The notes under the pieces are model-generated. The model was not told the DNA's origin, ran no database searches, and saw nothing but the letters and a program-made list of their open reading frames with translations. Shown here piece by piece: positions 26,349 through 40,900 of a stretch of 64,000 nt of DNA (its first letter is position 1; each line of letters begins with the position of its first letter). The translations under genes were made by a program, and so were the position numbers. Origin of the DNA: Holacanthus passer. Its lineage: Eukaryota > Chordata > Actinopteri > Pomacanthidae. The DNA lies in contig JAFREQ010000026.1 of NCBI GenBank assembly GCA_025331565.1, positions 1,674,001 through 1,738,000 on the forward strand, written 5' to 3'.

Positions 26349-29152
26349 CTGTGGGGGAAAAAGCAAATGAAAGCATGAGATGCGTAAACTGTGAATATAT
26401 TTGAAAATAAATACCTGCGAGCATCCAACCAGAAGTGCTTGTTATAGTCAAAACATGTTGTTAATCCTGACGGTGGAACTCCAAATATACTTAATGGTTC
26501 TTCAAACAGGTCTTCATCAACATCCATTCCTCAAAAGCAGAAACCAGCCGTAACCAGCAACAAAAAACATCTATCACGAGCAAAAAGATAACAGCACGCA
26601 GAGTGATTTCAGAAGCTGCAAGATTCCTCTACACATAGCCGAAGACAAAAACTCATTCTCGTGGCTCACATGCAGCTGAAGATGAGACGAGAGCCGGACA
26701 GCTACTATACTTCTGGTCCGAGGCTTGGCACTATGAACGAGCATCAGCGGTGTGTCTCCATCCAGCATCTCAGATCCAAGTAAGGCACTTCAAGGATAAA
26801 CTTCTCTTCTTATACACAGGCCACAGCTCAGAGTGTGCGTGTGTGTGCGTGCGTGAGTGTGTATGTGGGGCGGGTGGCCGGAGTCTGCAGAGAGCACCCG
26901 TGCCTTGCCGACGGCCCCGACAGCCACCCAGTTTCTCCCAACCCTTCAGCACCGTCACATGGGGGGCTCACTCAGCATAAGCGGGATTACAGTTGAGTGG
27001 GGAGCATTACATAACATTGTAAGAGCCCCCTGTGCATGATCGAGGTTTCACAAATAGCAGCCTTAGAATTGCACAAAGCATTGTTTTCAAACCACTGGGC
27101 AGATAGGGGTAGGTGTGGGCTATACATAACCAACGTGTGGGTGGCGTGAGTTGCAGAAATCTGCTTTTGACCGTTAATGGAAGAACAGCTCTCCAAAGCC
27201 AGGCAAGTACAAAACAAGATCATGGCTGTACAGACTATCAGCTAAGGTGACATATTAACTGAACAGGATAAGGAAGGGGAGATATCCCCTAGTTGAAAGT
27301 GCACTTCTGTCTAAATTATTCATCGCAATAACAAAGACGCATGTGAATATTTGTAATGATAAACTGGTGACTGGAGCAGCAAACAATTACCACCATGAAA
27401 GGATGAATCCTTAGTAATGTTTTTTATATTCTCAAAGTGGATATCTAGCAGGACACACCTGTTAATAATTAGTTTAGTTAATGAAGGGATAGTTCAGTCT
27501 GTATTGAGATACTGCTGGTGAAAATGCACAGTGCACAGGATCTTAGTCACCATGCTGACGAGACTGTACTGTATGTGTGACAGAAGACAACAACATGGTA
27601 CTGGCCCTGCCTGCTTTTGAGTACACAGCATTGCATAACACCAATATTCACTCTTTTCTGACCTATGGCAGCAACTGGACTCAGCAGCCTGGCACCCGGC
27701 CATTCTGTGTAATCACACTAATATTCCCACTGTGTCACTTATCCAGTGAACAAAGGCCAGCTTTGGTGGGGCTCCCGGTGTCACCAAGGACTCCGGTCTG
27801 CCACCTATTGAGTGCTCGCCTCCACAGCTCGCCAGTGAAGACATGTTCACCTAATAAGCTCACAGAAGAGCTGCGAGGGGAAAGATTCAGCTGGTCTGAC
27901 TTCTCAACCTGAAGCAGGTGCACACTAACAGAGTGGAAGGTGTCCTGGTTAAAACATTGTGACATTGTCTTGTATACATTTTTCATGTTATATCCTTGCT
28001 CTACACAGAAGAACGCATTGACAAAATCAGAGCAGAACGCCACATACCGCTGAAAATAACTGCGCTCTTGGGAAAGGCTGAGATAAAACTAGGCTAGCCT
28101 GGAGAGGCTCAGAGAAAAGCCTGCGGCCCAGGAGCCCGAGCGGCCCCTACATGTTAGTGCCAGGCTTTAGAGGGGAAGGTCACAGTGCTCATCCCTGTTG
28201 ACGATAAACAGCCTCACAATCTACTTGAAGCATGGTTCAACAATGTGGCAACAGTTTGAATGCATGTTGCAACTGATGCTGCAACAAACTCTGGAGTGTT
28301 TCTGATTCTGGATATGACGGATGAACATTCAGTGTGACACAGCGAGACAGATTCTCTTACTGTCTGATTATTTGCCAGAGAGAGTGACCACCGTGTGAAT
28401 CAAAGTCCAGCCAGCTGCCACCAACTGGCAACCCACACACAAAGAAACCAAGCCAGGTATGTAAAGACAGTGAGGATGAGACAAGCCCAGAGAGAGAGAG
28501 ACAGGAAAAGCAGCAGGCAGCATGACAGAGGGACTCCATACAGTCATAGTATTTCTGTCCAGCAGGATGTATTAGGAGCCTGGGGTGATGATGCAGTACA
28601 GGGATTTGTAGTGATGTTGATGCATGGGAATTATGGCCCAATTGCCAAGTAGGATTATGGCAGTTTTACTATTTGAAAGAGCTGCAGCTAACTATAATCT
28701 TTAGTATGAAATGAGCTGTTGATTTTTGCTTTGATTAATCAATCAATTTTTTTAGTTGATGAAATGTGACATGAGTAAAAAAGGCGAATCGCAATTTCCC
28801 AGAACTCAAGATGATGGATTCAAATTGTTCTTTTCTGAATACAGCGATACACTTAAACTGGTAAACTAGTAAACTACTAAACCCTCACATTTGAGAAGCT
28901 GGAACAAGCAGACTTGCTGTCATAGTGATTCAAAATAGTCGATTAATTTTCTGTCTACCTATTTTTGCATTAGATTATAAACATGTTTTTAATAGTTTAT
29001 TTTAAGCTTTCTTATCTTCATCTTCAGACAAAAGTCAGATTTTAAATTTTAGCTTAATTTTGTGTCAGGGCAAACAAAAACATCTTGAAAGTGCACACAC
29101 ATACACATACAAACACCCCAACGCACACATACACACAGACACACGGAAACAG

Positions 29153-29154
<2 letters not shown>

Positions 29155-29221
<67 letters not shown>
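29155..29221. repeat. (CA)n microsatellite
   Basis: A pure CA run of about 66 bp, preceded by imperfect CA-rich sequence from about 29090. Confidence 0.97.
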
Positions 29222-29225
<4 letters not shown>

Positions 29226-29730
29226 CTGTCTTTCCTTTTCTGGCTCATTGGAGCAACAGCCAAAGACGGACACACCCAAACTGGCTCCCACAAAAATGTG
29301 TTTGTTAGGTTTTTTGTCTGTATTTATTAGTGGTGTCAGTTTGAGATGTGGATAATTAATCTTAAAAAAGTTGGAACACAGCACACACATATTTATGCAT
29401 TAAATATGTGGCTTAGATTTAGTATGCAATATATTCTCCTTAAATGATACACTACAGATCAATGAGGCCTTCTGAATTGGCTGATTTCAGCAGTGTCTGA
29501 CAGACAGAGTCCACAAATACAATCAACACTTCTCATTTACAGTATGATCGCAGACGCAGACCTATCCTGAAAATACCGTCCCTGATGGTTTAGACCCGTG
29601 TCTCTCTGACTCTTTCTTTTGTGACTGATGCAGATGCTGTGCACAGCATAGAACCTGTAATGCACAATCCACCAGCAGTCTCGAGAGAGAGTACTGGCAC
29701 CATGCTTGACCCAGAAAAAAGCACTCTCTC

Positions 29731-29751
29731 TCACACACACACACACACACA
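29731..29751. repeat. Short (CA)n microsatellite
   Basis: About ten CA units preceded by a short CT run. Confidence 0.9.
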
Positions 29752-30080
29752 GAGCTTAAAAATAGCCTGGTCACAATAATCCTAGCATACGCAAGCAGAG
29801 TGCTTGACGTTGTTGTTCAGAGAATATGCTCATTCCCATCTAAAATTACAGTCTCTGCCCCCCTCTAGGCAGTGACGCAATAGCAGCACACGCCGCTGCA
29901 CAGCGCTCATCACAGAGCAGCCTCCAATGTTCCTGCTTGTGTATCGACAAAACTGAAGCCAGCGATAGCTACAAGATACTTTGAGTAGAACTGTTTTGAA
30001 CCTCTGCCTACCACCACTTTCTTAGCCTGTTAAACACGTGGCCAGCTGTGAGGTGCATAACGCTGCAACAACATCATCTG

Positions 30081-30134
30081 AAGGTGTGATGAACCAACAC
30101 AGGGACTAAGGTGTGATGAACCAACAGAGGGACT
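30081..30134. repeat. 27-bp tandem duplication
   Basis: Two adjacent 27-bp units (30081-30107 and 30108-30134), each starting AAGGTGTGATGAACCAACA, differ at one position. This is a recent small tandem duplication in non-coding DNA. Confidence 0.9.
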
Positions 30135-31208
30135 AAACAATCCTATAGGCAGGTTCATTTAAAATATTATAGGTTCATATTAAATTTCAAAATTCAGTTC
30201 AACAAGAGCACTAACTAGGGATGCTAAAAGCACCTTCAGAGGCACAGGTCCGACAACCTATCATTAGAGTCAATCTAGTGGAACTTTCCAGATAACATGA
30301 TGCTTAATATCACAGGAGCCATAAGGCCTGTAAACACAGCTGCATCTGCCTGACTCCTAGAGCCAGCATAAACAAACAAGTGCTCAAAGATGTGCACATC
30401 TGCTCACCTCTTAACAGGGATAAGTGTCTGCTCTAAACAGATGAAACCCTCCAGTCTTGCCACAAAGCAAAGACTGGATTAGCCTTCACAGACCAGAGGC
30501 TCTCGCTTACACCTAAACATTAAGTCTACCTTTCACTCTGAGATCCATTTTCCTTGCCACCCCAGGCTGTCCTGCACCACAATGATGGAAAGTGGCATTA
30601 CTAACTCTGTCTGAAGGTGCAACATATAGCTTAGGGTTGAAAGCTAGAAGTACAGCAGACAGGTTGACCACAGGACAGAAAGCAACAGCTGGGCCTTGCT
30701 GTTGACACAAAGCAGAAAACTGGGAGGGAGGTGTTGACTCACAGGAGGCTTTTTCCACAATGGTGGTGCTCCTTTAAATTTAGCCCTGTTTTATAGAGCA
30801 CCACTTTGAGGCAGAGCAACAGAGGAGGTGGTGAATCCCAGAAGAGCTGGAGGAGGGGGAGCAGGGGTTCCCTCATGACTGACCCGAGGCAAGACCCCTT
30901 TAAAATACAAGTGGAAAATGTTAGCCCCTGGACTGCCTAAAATACCATAGATCAGTTTCACACAGCGTTGCCTTGACATTGCAGAGACAACTTCAGCTAT
31001 GACAACCACTGCAAACACAGCCTCCGCCTGTGACAAGAACCCTTGATTGAGTTGATGAGCTTATCCACCAATCCAGTTAAAATGTCACAGGGCTTAAAAC
31101 AATGCTGTTCATGCTGGGGTGTGTGTGCGCTCCACGGCCAGAGAGAGGGAGTTTGTCATCAACCTGCAATGACTCAAGAGGACATGAAGCATATTTCCAC
31201 AAGTATAC

Positions 31209-31497
31209 TAGAGGTCCACTAAGTAATCGGTTTGGCTGATTACTTGGCACAGGGAAGATGTTTTATCATCAGTATCAGTGCAAAGTTTCATGTTCAGTTC
31301 CAGATGTATCTATTAATTGCTTTATGATTGCTGTTCAGTTCCAGATTACTATATCTATTTAGGTATTTTTTACTTTGACTTAGATGTTCAGTTCAACAGT
31401 TATCTAGTATCAGCCGATTAATCTGCTAACAGCTTTTTCCTGCTCCAACTAGTTATTATATTGGCCTTTAAAAATCCACCATCGGTCGATGATAGTG
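31209..31497. mobile_element. MITE-like element with degenerate inverted ends
   Basis: The left end reads GAGGTCCACTAAGTAATCGG and the right end CCACCATCGGTCGATGATA. In between are repeated TAATCGG, CCGATTAATC and ATCAGTATCAG blocks. This resembles a common fish non-autonomous DNA element whose intact copies start and end with a GTCGACCGAT-type inverted repeat. The copy is diverged and has no open frame. Confidence 0.45.
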
Positions 31498-34400
31498 CAC
31501 AAAGACTCTGTCTCAAGATGAAGCATCATTAATCAGTGGTATAACGGAGATAAATATAAACCATGTGGCACAGATTACAGAATACAAAATAGATTTACGC
31601 TGTTCAAAACTTGTCCCCCTTAGTGCTGAATGAAGATTGGGATATGCTTTCTTCCCTCCAGACTGACTACTTTTATCCCAATCTATAAAGTTATCTGTAT
31701 TAAAGTGTTAAATGGTAACTTGGGGAGCTTCAACCTTTATACCACATTTGTGAATGTGCACAGTATGAATCAAACATTTTACCCTTGATACAAGATATTT
31801 TCATCTGTAACCCTTTTAAACACTCCATGGGACTGCTATTAGAATATTTCTATACAGTATGCAGGTGTAGTTTGGGTGCAGCCTATTTGACAAAGACCTT
31901 TAGCTTTGTTTGACTTCAATAAAGGGAAGAGCAAACGTTTATCTTTTGCTCATATTTAAAAAGTGGTCAGGATGGATTGTATGCTGTACCACACAAAGCA
32001 AAGCAAAACTTAAAAAACTGAAGAGCAAAAGCTCTTTTGAGTGAACCATCATTTATTCTTCCTAACAGACCGACTTTGAACTGAGGCTGAGCTGACAAAA
32101 CAAACAAATATGGACGAGGCATAACGTGATCTCCTAAGATCAGATCAGAGATGAGGGCACCATTAAAAAGAAAAAAAAGCTACAACATGAGTAACCAGTG
32201 TCAATGACAGTGCCATTAGCCAGCAGAGTGTTATGACCATGTCAAGTGCAAGGGATAAAGAAGATCACAATAAATAGTGGTGCGTCATCTTGTGCTACGT
32301 ACTGTAAATACAATAAGCTCCCATGATGCAACTTAAAACAAGGCCATCACTTTCTGTCCCTCAGGCCCGTGCTCCTCCACAGGCTAAGGAGGTGGGATGC
32401 ACAGCCTGCCCTTGTTCTTTACTCATCATTGCAGTACAAGGGAAAAGCTAAAAATACACGACACCCTGTGAGCATCTCCTCCATTGTGTTCCTCCTCCTT
32501 CTCCTTGTCCTCTTCCTCCTACAGCAGAACTGCTTCTAAAAATGATCCTCGTTTACACAGAGAGAGAACAAACAAGAACCACCACAGAGCAAAGACAGCA
32601 GAGAATATGGTGTCAAGAGGAAAGCAGAATTTTGCAAAGAAGATTACTGCAGCTAAAAAAAAAAAATCCAGCCAAACAAATTGTTAATCATCCACTAACT
32701 GTGAGTTTTAGTCAGCATACGGATTAGGAGAGGCATTCTTCCAATTTATGGCAAAAGATAAATTTAAACCATGTCACAACTGGAAGAATATACTCAGCAG
32801 AGTGCAAATCTGGACAGGAACACTCCCAAAACACCAGTGATGTAAATGCACTAGTTACATTCAGACTCGTGTCTCAGCTACATCTCACAGGTGTAACCCT
32901 GCCCTGAAACATTTATTTACACAAGCCTATTCTTTTGACAATATGCACATAAACATGAGGTGGATGCCCAATAAAAAGGCACTGAATAAATAGATTTATC
33001 TACATTTTACAACCTTTGACCACAACCACAGACTCTCAGCATATGTTCCCTGGAATGATTCTATACAATAATAGTCACAATTTACAATCATCATTTTTTG
33101 GTTATCGACAGTTACTTTATTGTTGACATGACGTCTGGATGCGGTCTAGACGCATGAGTGTCACATACGTTGTCCCCAGCTGAAACAATATTCCAAACTG
33201 AAGCAGCTGGTGATCACCTGCGAGCCCAACCAGCCAGTTAGGAGGAGTGAGGAGCAGCAGTCAATGACAGTATTCAGTAAAGCAGAACAGTCAGTAAAAC
33301 AGGTTTTTCAAAAATTGTGAATCACCACAATCATGAGGGATCCTTGAGCAAACAGTCATAAATGTGGACAAAAAATATTAGGCTGATGGGTCCTGTAGTA
33401 TGTGAGATTAGCTGCTGACAGACAGACACACGCATGCACACATACAACTGAACACATGATCCCCTCCAGGCTTAAGCCTGGTGGAGATAACTAACTGCTT
33501 GAAAATGCCACATAGAGACATAAATGATTCTAAAAGAAAACAACACCTGAAATATACTGTAGCTGTTCCAATGATCAGCTATTTTTGTTCTTTCTAAATA
33601 ACATCAAATATATGGTTGAATATCAAGTTTCATGAAAATAGCTGCACAAAATCTCACGGCACACATGAACTCGCTCCAGGGCAGATCAGTGAACCTCACT
33701 ACATCTGAAACTTTGAACCAGTGGAAAATGAGTAAAGTTTAGATTAGATACCCCGAGAGCATGTAATTAAAATTCTACACAAATAAATCTGGTGCCCAGT
33801 GACTGCTGAGAACTTTAAGCTGCTTTAATAAATGGAGCCATTGTTTTCTTATGCCTCAGCGGTGCTCATCAGCCCACCGTTTTCCAAAACGGGCCTGTTA
33901 CATACCAACTCTATCTCTAATCAACGCCACGCTTCACTCTGAAATCCAAAATTAGATGACCTTATATGCAAATTACACTTGGATTAATCAGTTACAGTAC
34001 GTGCCAAGGTTAAATGAGGATCTCCCTTTGCTGTCATTCTCTCCTAGTGCTCAGAGAGTCTGAATCAACTGCATAGAGAGCAGTCTTATGTAACTCGGAC
34101 AGACACAGAAAAGGAAAGCATCCCTTCTCTCGCATTTTGTCCATCCCATTAGCTAATTCATGTAGCCTACAAACCCTAGGGCAGGAAATGCTTTTGTAGA
34201 TTTAGACAATCTCACTCAAACATCTCCATCAGCCCATCGATGGGTGTTTTGGTAGCCACAAGATTCAAATAAAGGCCTTCTTGCTAATGTGGAGCTGATT
34301 GCTGAGCACCTCACCACTGACAGCACAAAATCTTGGCACAAAGGCTTGGAGGAATAACAACTAATGGACTTCCAGTATCATTGCTACTAGAAATCTCTCA

Positions 34401-34973
34401 CAATAGTGCAAAGTGGTGTTGACGATATACAATACTGCAGTGATGTGGCTGACTTGTTATCACAGTGAGACGACACCTACAGTATCAGTCTATAGCAGAA
34501 TGCAAGCAGGTTCACACGTGTCAGATATTCAAATGATTTGACTGACAATCAGCCACAAGTGAAACATCTGGAAACTGAAGGTCCCTGAAAAGTTATTTAA
34601 AAGCTATAACAGCAAAAGCTTTACACAAAAAGAGCAAGAAAATCTGAAGTGTCACATCTGTAGTTTAAAGCATGTTATTTAACATTGTAGAAAATAGCGG
34701 CAGTTTTGTGGACATTGCAAAAATACAGTTGAAGCACATAAAATCAGAATGTCAACAGAAGCCATATTGCCCTGTCTATTGAGTCTATTTTTAGGTTCCC
34801 ACATTTAGAAAAAACGTCATTACCAGTCTGATAACTGACAATGCAACTATGTCGAAGAAGAGAAAAGACATGGATTATACTATATAAAACTTGTGAAGGA
34901 AATTTTTTTGCCTGAGGCCAAAATGTATTCCCTTCCCTGCCCCTTTATTCTCTCCATCATTGCTTGAACGGGG

Positions 34974-34987
34974 GTTACCATGGAGAC
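34974..34987. promoter_or_regulatory. X-box-like (RFX) motif
   Basis: GTTACCATGGAGAC fits one full X-box half-site and part of the second. An inverted CCAAT (ATTGG) follows about 25 bp away. Sequence prediction only. Confidence 0.35.
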
Positions 34988-37900
34988 ACAGAGGGCCCTT
35001 TCCTTATTGGCTGCCAGGATGAAGTCAGAGTGACGAGGAAAGTAGAGACCAGATGCTGCCGGGGCCGATACTCGTTTCTCCTGTTTCTTCTGTCTCCACT
35101 TTCACTTTTGCCGGTCTCTGTTCATCCCCACCGCGGCTCATTTCCACTGCACTCTGTCTTCTGGCTACAGCTACAGCCTGCAACACTAATTCTAATAGAT
35201 CATCAACCTAAATATATGCTATGGTGATATACTGTATGTATGTGACAATTCTCTACATAACAGAATGCAGGACCAAAAAAAAACAGGAGTGGGTGTGATA
35301 CAGAGGCCTAAATATAGTGGGCTACATGTCTGCTTCACATACCTAACATGCAGGTTTAAAAGTACTTAGTGTTTACTGCACTTTGATTAAAAATAATGTC
35401 AAGGCAAGCCTGCTCCTACCTGCATCACGTGGAGGGTTAAAAATGCCCTATGCCCTATGCAATTCTTGTGCAAGTTCTCTTCATATAGTTTAAAATTAAC
35501 CCAGATAATAGCAGTGGGTCAGAAGAAGTGCAGAAACACAGGAGAAGTGAATTGGGGACAGAGGATAAAAGAAAAAGAGAAAAATATGCAAGTGTTAGAC
35601 CAAAAGTGTATTAGAGGAACACTGAGAAACTCGGGCGAGAGGGAAGTTGAAATGATGTTTAATCTGTTTTCATTAGACAGAGTAATTCTGTTTTTTGAAA
35701 TGCTTTGGTAAATCAGCTTGCACCCAGAGGGATTTCAGTTCGGTCAGAGCAGATAAACCCTTCACAGGTACAGTAATATAAAAACTAACCTTTTGTTTAA
35801 AGGACTGCAAAAGTTCCAGACCAATACATTCATGAAAGGAAGGATGAAAAACAACTCTGATCTTAACACAACAATCTCCATCTATCACAGCTATTGCTTT
35901 TCGACTGTGTTCTTCTATTAGTCTTAAATTTCTGTTTTAAAGAAATTTGAATCACCTGAGTCATCAGTTCAATAAGTACGACTGTGCTCCTTTCGAGAAC
36001 ACTATGCATCAAGGTAAATTAACTGTCAATGATAAGAAAGCTGCTCATAAAAGCTGAGGCCGTCTGCTGCCCTTTAGTGAAATACCTCAAACCCTCTTGT
36101 GCAGCATGAATAATGCAGGCTTCCCAAAAGTGTTCTACCCAGTGACCAAAGACAGAAGCTGTCTCTCATACTGACCATAAAAGGCCATTTTCAAAGATGC
36201 TCATGGTCCTATGACTTTGGCTAACATTTCAATGGGTTCTGAGGTCAGGTTTACAGCTCTGTGGAAAACCCGGCTGTATCACCTTGGGATTTTCTTATCA
36301 AGGCCAGAGCCTATAAAAACCAGAAACTCTCCATCGGTCTTATAACATAAAAGATTCTGACGTTGCTCTCACACAGAGACACGCCATCTGAATGGAGACG
36401 TGGGGCTTTGTATGGCACAAGGAAGCAAAGAATGGGCATAACACAGAGAGACTTCCCAGTAAAAGCCTGTACACCGGGAAGAAAAAGAAAAAGAGAAAGA
36501 GGTGAGGGGGCAGCAAGGAGGGGGAGTTAGGGTCTGAAGGAGCCTATTTTTAGCCTCAGAGAAATCAGGTGTCTGCGGCCAATGGAAAAGAAAGGGAAGC
36601 ATGGGTATAGTGACATGAAGCAGTGCTGTCGCTTTCATTTTACATGATCCATGTGAGTCAGAGGGCGCTGCAAGGGTTGGGGGTGGGGTAAAACAAAACA
36701 CAAACAAATGTGAAATGGCATATATGGTCCATACTGACATGAAACATGAGGAATTAATGCAATGTAAAAACTGTAAGGATGAATAGTAAAACAGCTCCGA
36801 TAGAAATGTGTGGACTTTAATGGTCAGTGACAGCTTCATAATTAATGTGAACACATTGAAAAATTAGGCAGGAAGAGGTCCACTAACTGGCACTTCAATG
36901 ACTGGGTGGTGCAAGCAGCATTTCTTATTCATAGCGGAGTATGCTCCGTGCAGATTAGATTAGCCAATACATCATCTACTCAGACTTGGGACTTTGCCTT
37001 GTAGAAGCAGATATTGTTGCATCTTTCTGCTTAAGAGCCAAGAAGTTTCCTGGTAAAGAGGGTGTGCCAGACCTACAGGATGCACCAGGATGCACATAAG
37101 CCTTCATTCCTCTTCCATAAAATATAACTAAAGTAGGGACACAGGAAGGTGGTCGACAGCTATAAAAAGACCTCTTCATTGGAGTCCACCGACATTGCTA
37201 GAGAAACGGGTGTGCAAAGGACAGGGACATGTGCACAAGGCATTTTGTCTTCATCTCATTTCCCAGACGACACAACTGTAGGCGCATTAGCAGTGATGTG
37301 CCATTCGTCAGCTGGCTCATCAGGGATGGGTGGGGACAGGTTGTACCCCTGTTGTCCCTGTCAACAGCTCAACACCAACATTAGCATCACCTGCTTTGTT
37401 CAAGGGAGCTGAGGTGGGAGGGCGGGTTGGGAAGAAGGACAGAGTCTATGGAGCTCGAGGTGCAGAGAAAACACAATGTTCCATTCACTGCTTGCATGGC
37501 ACCCAGGTGCATAATAGAGGCTCATCTAAAATACTGTCTTGATGTCTGATTGTTTGCTCAAGATGAATTAAAAGAAAAATTAGACCTTCAGATAACCAGC
37601 CAGCTGGCAACGCGTCCCTATACTCCCCTAAGAGGACATCATAAATTGTAAAAGAGGTTATACAGGATTGCCTCAAACCCCTACGGCTGCCTGAATGATT
37701 GAAAAGGCACCCATATCAATCTTTGGTTTCCACAAATATGTTACTGGGTAGTAAAAACTCGGAGACATCTGTTGCAGGGTTGGAAATTAGCAACCACCCC
37801 ACACTAAATGCAGGCGATTTTGTGTAGGGGCGTGAACTACCAGCCACGGTGGCAGGTAAATATAAGTACCATGCAGACTGAATCTTCTTGTTCACTCTGA

Positions 37901-40900
37901 CACTTTACAAAGGAGACACAGAAAAACAATATAGCATTACATCGCAGGGGTTAAGACATTTGCAGAGAAAATCTCCCAGTAGGAGACACAGGCCAAAACA
38001 ATTTTTTTAATGAAAGGTGGAGGAAAAACAATAATGAGAGTCCTGTGATTGGTTAGTTTACGAGGAGCCAAGCCAGATGATGTTCTGTTTGGTTTGTTGT
38101 CAACACGCTTCGGATGCCAATAAGAGAACTAACAGTTTCATTATTGGGACTAAAAACCTAAAATTGGAAGCCATAAAAGACCACAGACTGTCCAAATGCC
38201 ACATCCAGGTGAGAAAGATAGTGCTGTGAAAATCATCCACGGAGGATACAGCTGCCATGAAGGCACTAACCAGCCTGAAGATGGCCCAGTTGTAGAAGAT
38301 AAGCATAGTGTTTAGAAATGCCCACGCAGTCACTTCATCAGTTCACAGTTCAAGTGTGTGTGAGAGTGTGTGTGTTTGCGTGTACACTATATGTGTATAT
38401 GTGTGAGAGACAGAATTTCAGTATTAAAATAAAAGAGCCTATTGCTTGGATATTGTAGATCTTGTTTTATAATATTACACACGCAGTTACACACTGCTGG
38501 TTGAAACAAGAAAGTGGCTGGATTGCATTTTTTCTCAAAGTGTTTTAGACAGAGGCATCATATGATGTTTGTGGCAGAAAGAAACATAGACAGAATATTA
38601 AAAAATATATGGCTTACAGAACATCTGAAAATGTCTCAGCCCAAAAGAATCATATCATAATACAAATAATCCAAATATTTTATCAAAAATAAAACAGCAG
38701 GTAACAATTTATGTGGTGACATATTTCAAATACAGAATAGTGTCTCAACAATTGTTATGAACTAATGCCCCCTTAGGTTTAACTTCTTATGCAAATTATA
38801 TCTAATGTAACATGTAATAAAATGTTCCCTGTTACCATCTTATTTCGCTGTTTCCCAAAAGACCTAGAACCTCAAGTTGTGCCGTATAAGCCCTCTTACA
38901 TGTGTAAGTACAGTGAATAAACAAACAGGAAGTAATGTTCCTCATCTATCTATCATCATTGCATTCCTACATTATATGCCAAGCTATAAAATAATTAGAC
39001 TTTTCTAATATGGTAACACAGCAATCATAAGAAACAGGCTCATGCAACCACCAACTGTGAGAAATGCACCCCAGACAGATGGTTGTTTATTTCATAGATA
39101 GATTATAATAAAATAAGTAAGCAACATATTAAAAAAAGGATGCAATATTGCAAAAATGCAAAATTCTTCCAAAATAGTCCACAGTCCAGTCCAGGTAAAG
39201 AACCAAGACTATAACCAAAGTGTATTACATGTTATGGGCAAATTACACATAGCAACACTAATGTTACACAACAGTTCAACAGGTTTTTAGAAAATAACAA
39301 ATTACCACACAAACAGGTGAGAATGTACAGTATGTTACAGGAGGTGAAGCCACAGTTCTCTCCTGAAAAAGCTTCTTTCACAGTGTTTGTACCTGATGTT
39401 TCTCTGCTCTTCCTGTGCCAGCAATCTCATCTGATAAGCAGCTCAAATAGTACAGACACTGAAAGAAAAGATGTGGTGAGCAGCACCAGCATACGTCACA
39501 CAAACTTTAACTGACAGGAAGTGAGTCTTCTTCCTCGACTAAAATGTCGTTACACAATGGCTGTGTATTCAATTGTCATCTATATTCTTAATACCTGCCA
39601 CAGGATTATTGACTTAGGCTGTAAGACAATCATAAGGAAATGGAGGGTTGTAGTCGGTGAACAGAAGACCCGTCACATGTAAGAATTTAAAAAAACACTC
39701 CCTCACAAAGATTCCACGCAGTGCTATGAATACTCAAACAAGGCTAGGATGCAGAACACGCAAGCTACAGGCTCCTCTGTCAGGAATTTTCCACTCCACA
39801 GTCATCTGACATACAGCATATATTTACATATTCTCACAGTGTTTTGATGGTCAGGACGTCGTCAGGCACTCCTGTAACTGTATAACATTAGTGGAGTGGT
39901 GGGTAATTTTAGTCTTAGGGAAAGAAACCTGTGAGACACGACTGAGTAAACATTAGCATAGTATCTACATGCAGATAGAAATTATTATCCTCATTTATCA
40001 AAAAGGGTGACTGTAGTGTCTCCACTTTGCTTTTTGCGTTGGCTTAAAAAGAGCCTCAGAACTGCTTTAATTTAACAAATACATCTGAACATAGCTCAAA
40101 AAACCTTTACCAGCCACATCTAAAAATCACAACTGTAGAGACAATGGACTGACTCTTTCTCCTTATGTGATACCGTGTATGTCTGGTGTATTAGATTCAA
40201 GAGAGACACCTGAGAATTAAAGAGCTATCAGGTTTCAGCCTCTCACCAACTATCTTCCTGTAAGATTCACTGGCTTACTGTAGATGCATTAAAAACATGA
40301 TTTAAAAAATGTCACTACATTATTTCTCCTCAGTTAAGAAATTCTCTGCCACAGAATCAACATGAATAAAACCAGACAAACATGCGAAGGTCTACGTATG
40401 GCTTTCCCAGAAAAAACCCCCCACTAAACTATCTCAGACAAATTCAGATCTTGACTGTGTCAAACTTTAATAGGAACACCGCTGCGAATAAATTTGCAAT
40501 CCTGAAGCCGCAGTACTAATTTTCCAGGAAATAACTCATGCAATATTTATACTGAATGAATATTTGAAATCTGTTAAAATGACTTGGTTACTAAAAAAGA
40601 CGTGCAATGAGATTCTAGTGAGCGGTTTTCTGGGGGAAGGATATCACTGATTTTAATTATATTCAACATCAACTATAGCTTCAATCAAACTACCTAACAG
40701 CATAGGCCAGTCCCAGTGTCTGCCCTCACAGACTTGCAACTATACTCACAATGTATATTTATCTATTAGGGTTAGGACTAATGTGAAATCAATGAGTGCT
40801 TAAGAGCACTCTTGAAGACTTTTTATTCTCTATATACACCTTAATGCAGGTCTATTTTTAATGATAGACAAAATATAAGGCTTGCATTTTATTGACCAAA

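Noticed and set aside
29049..29390. Cys-Val and His-Thr frames of 79-113 residues on both strands
   Set aside because: They come from the (CA)n microsatellite at 29155-29221.
36369..36854. 161-residue minus-strand open frame, the longest in the gene-poor region
   Set aside because: No recognisable domain, hydrophobic low-complexity composition, no plausible splice context. Its length fits chance in a 64-kb six-frame scan.
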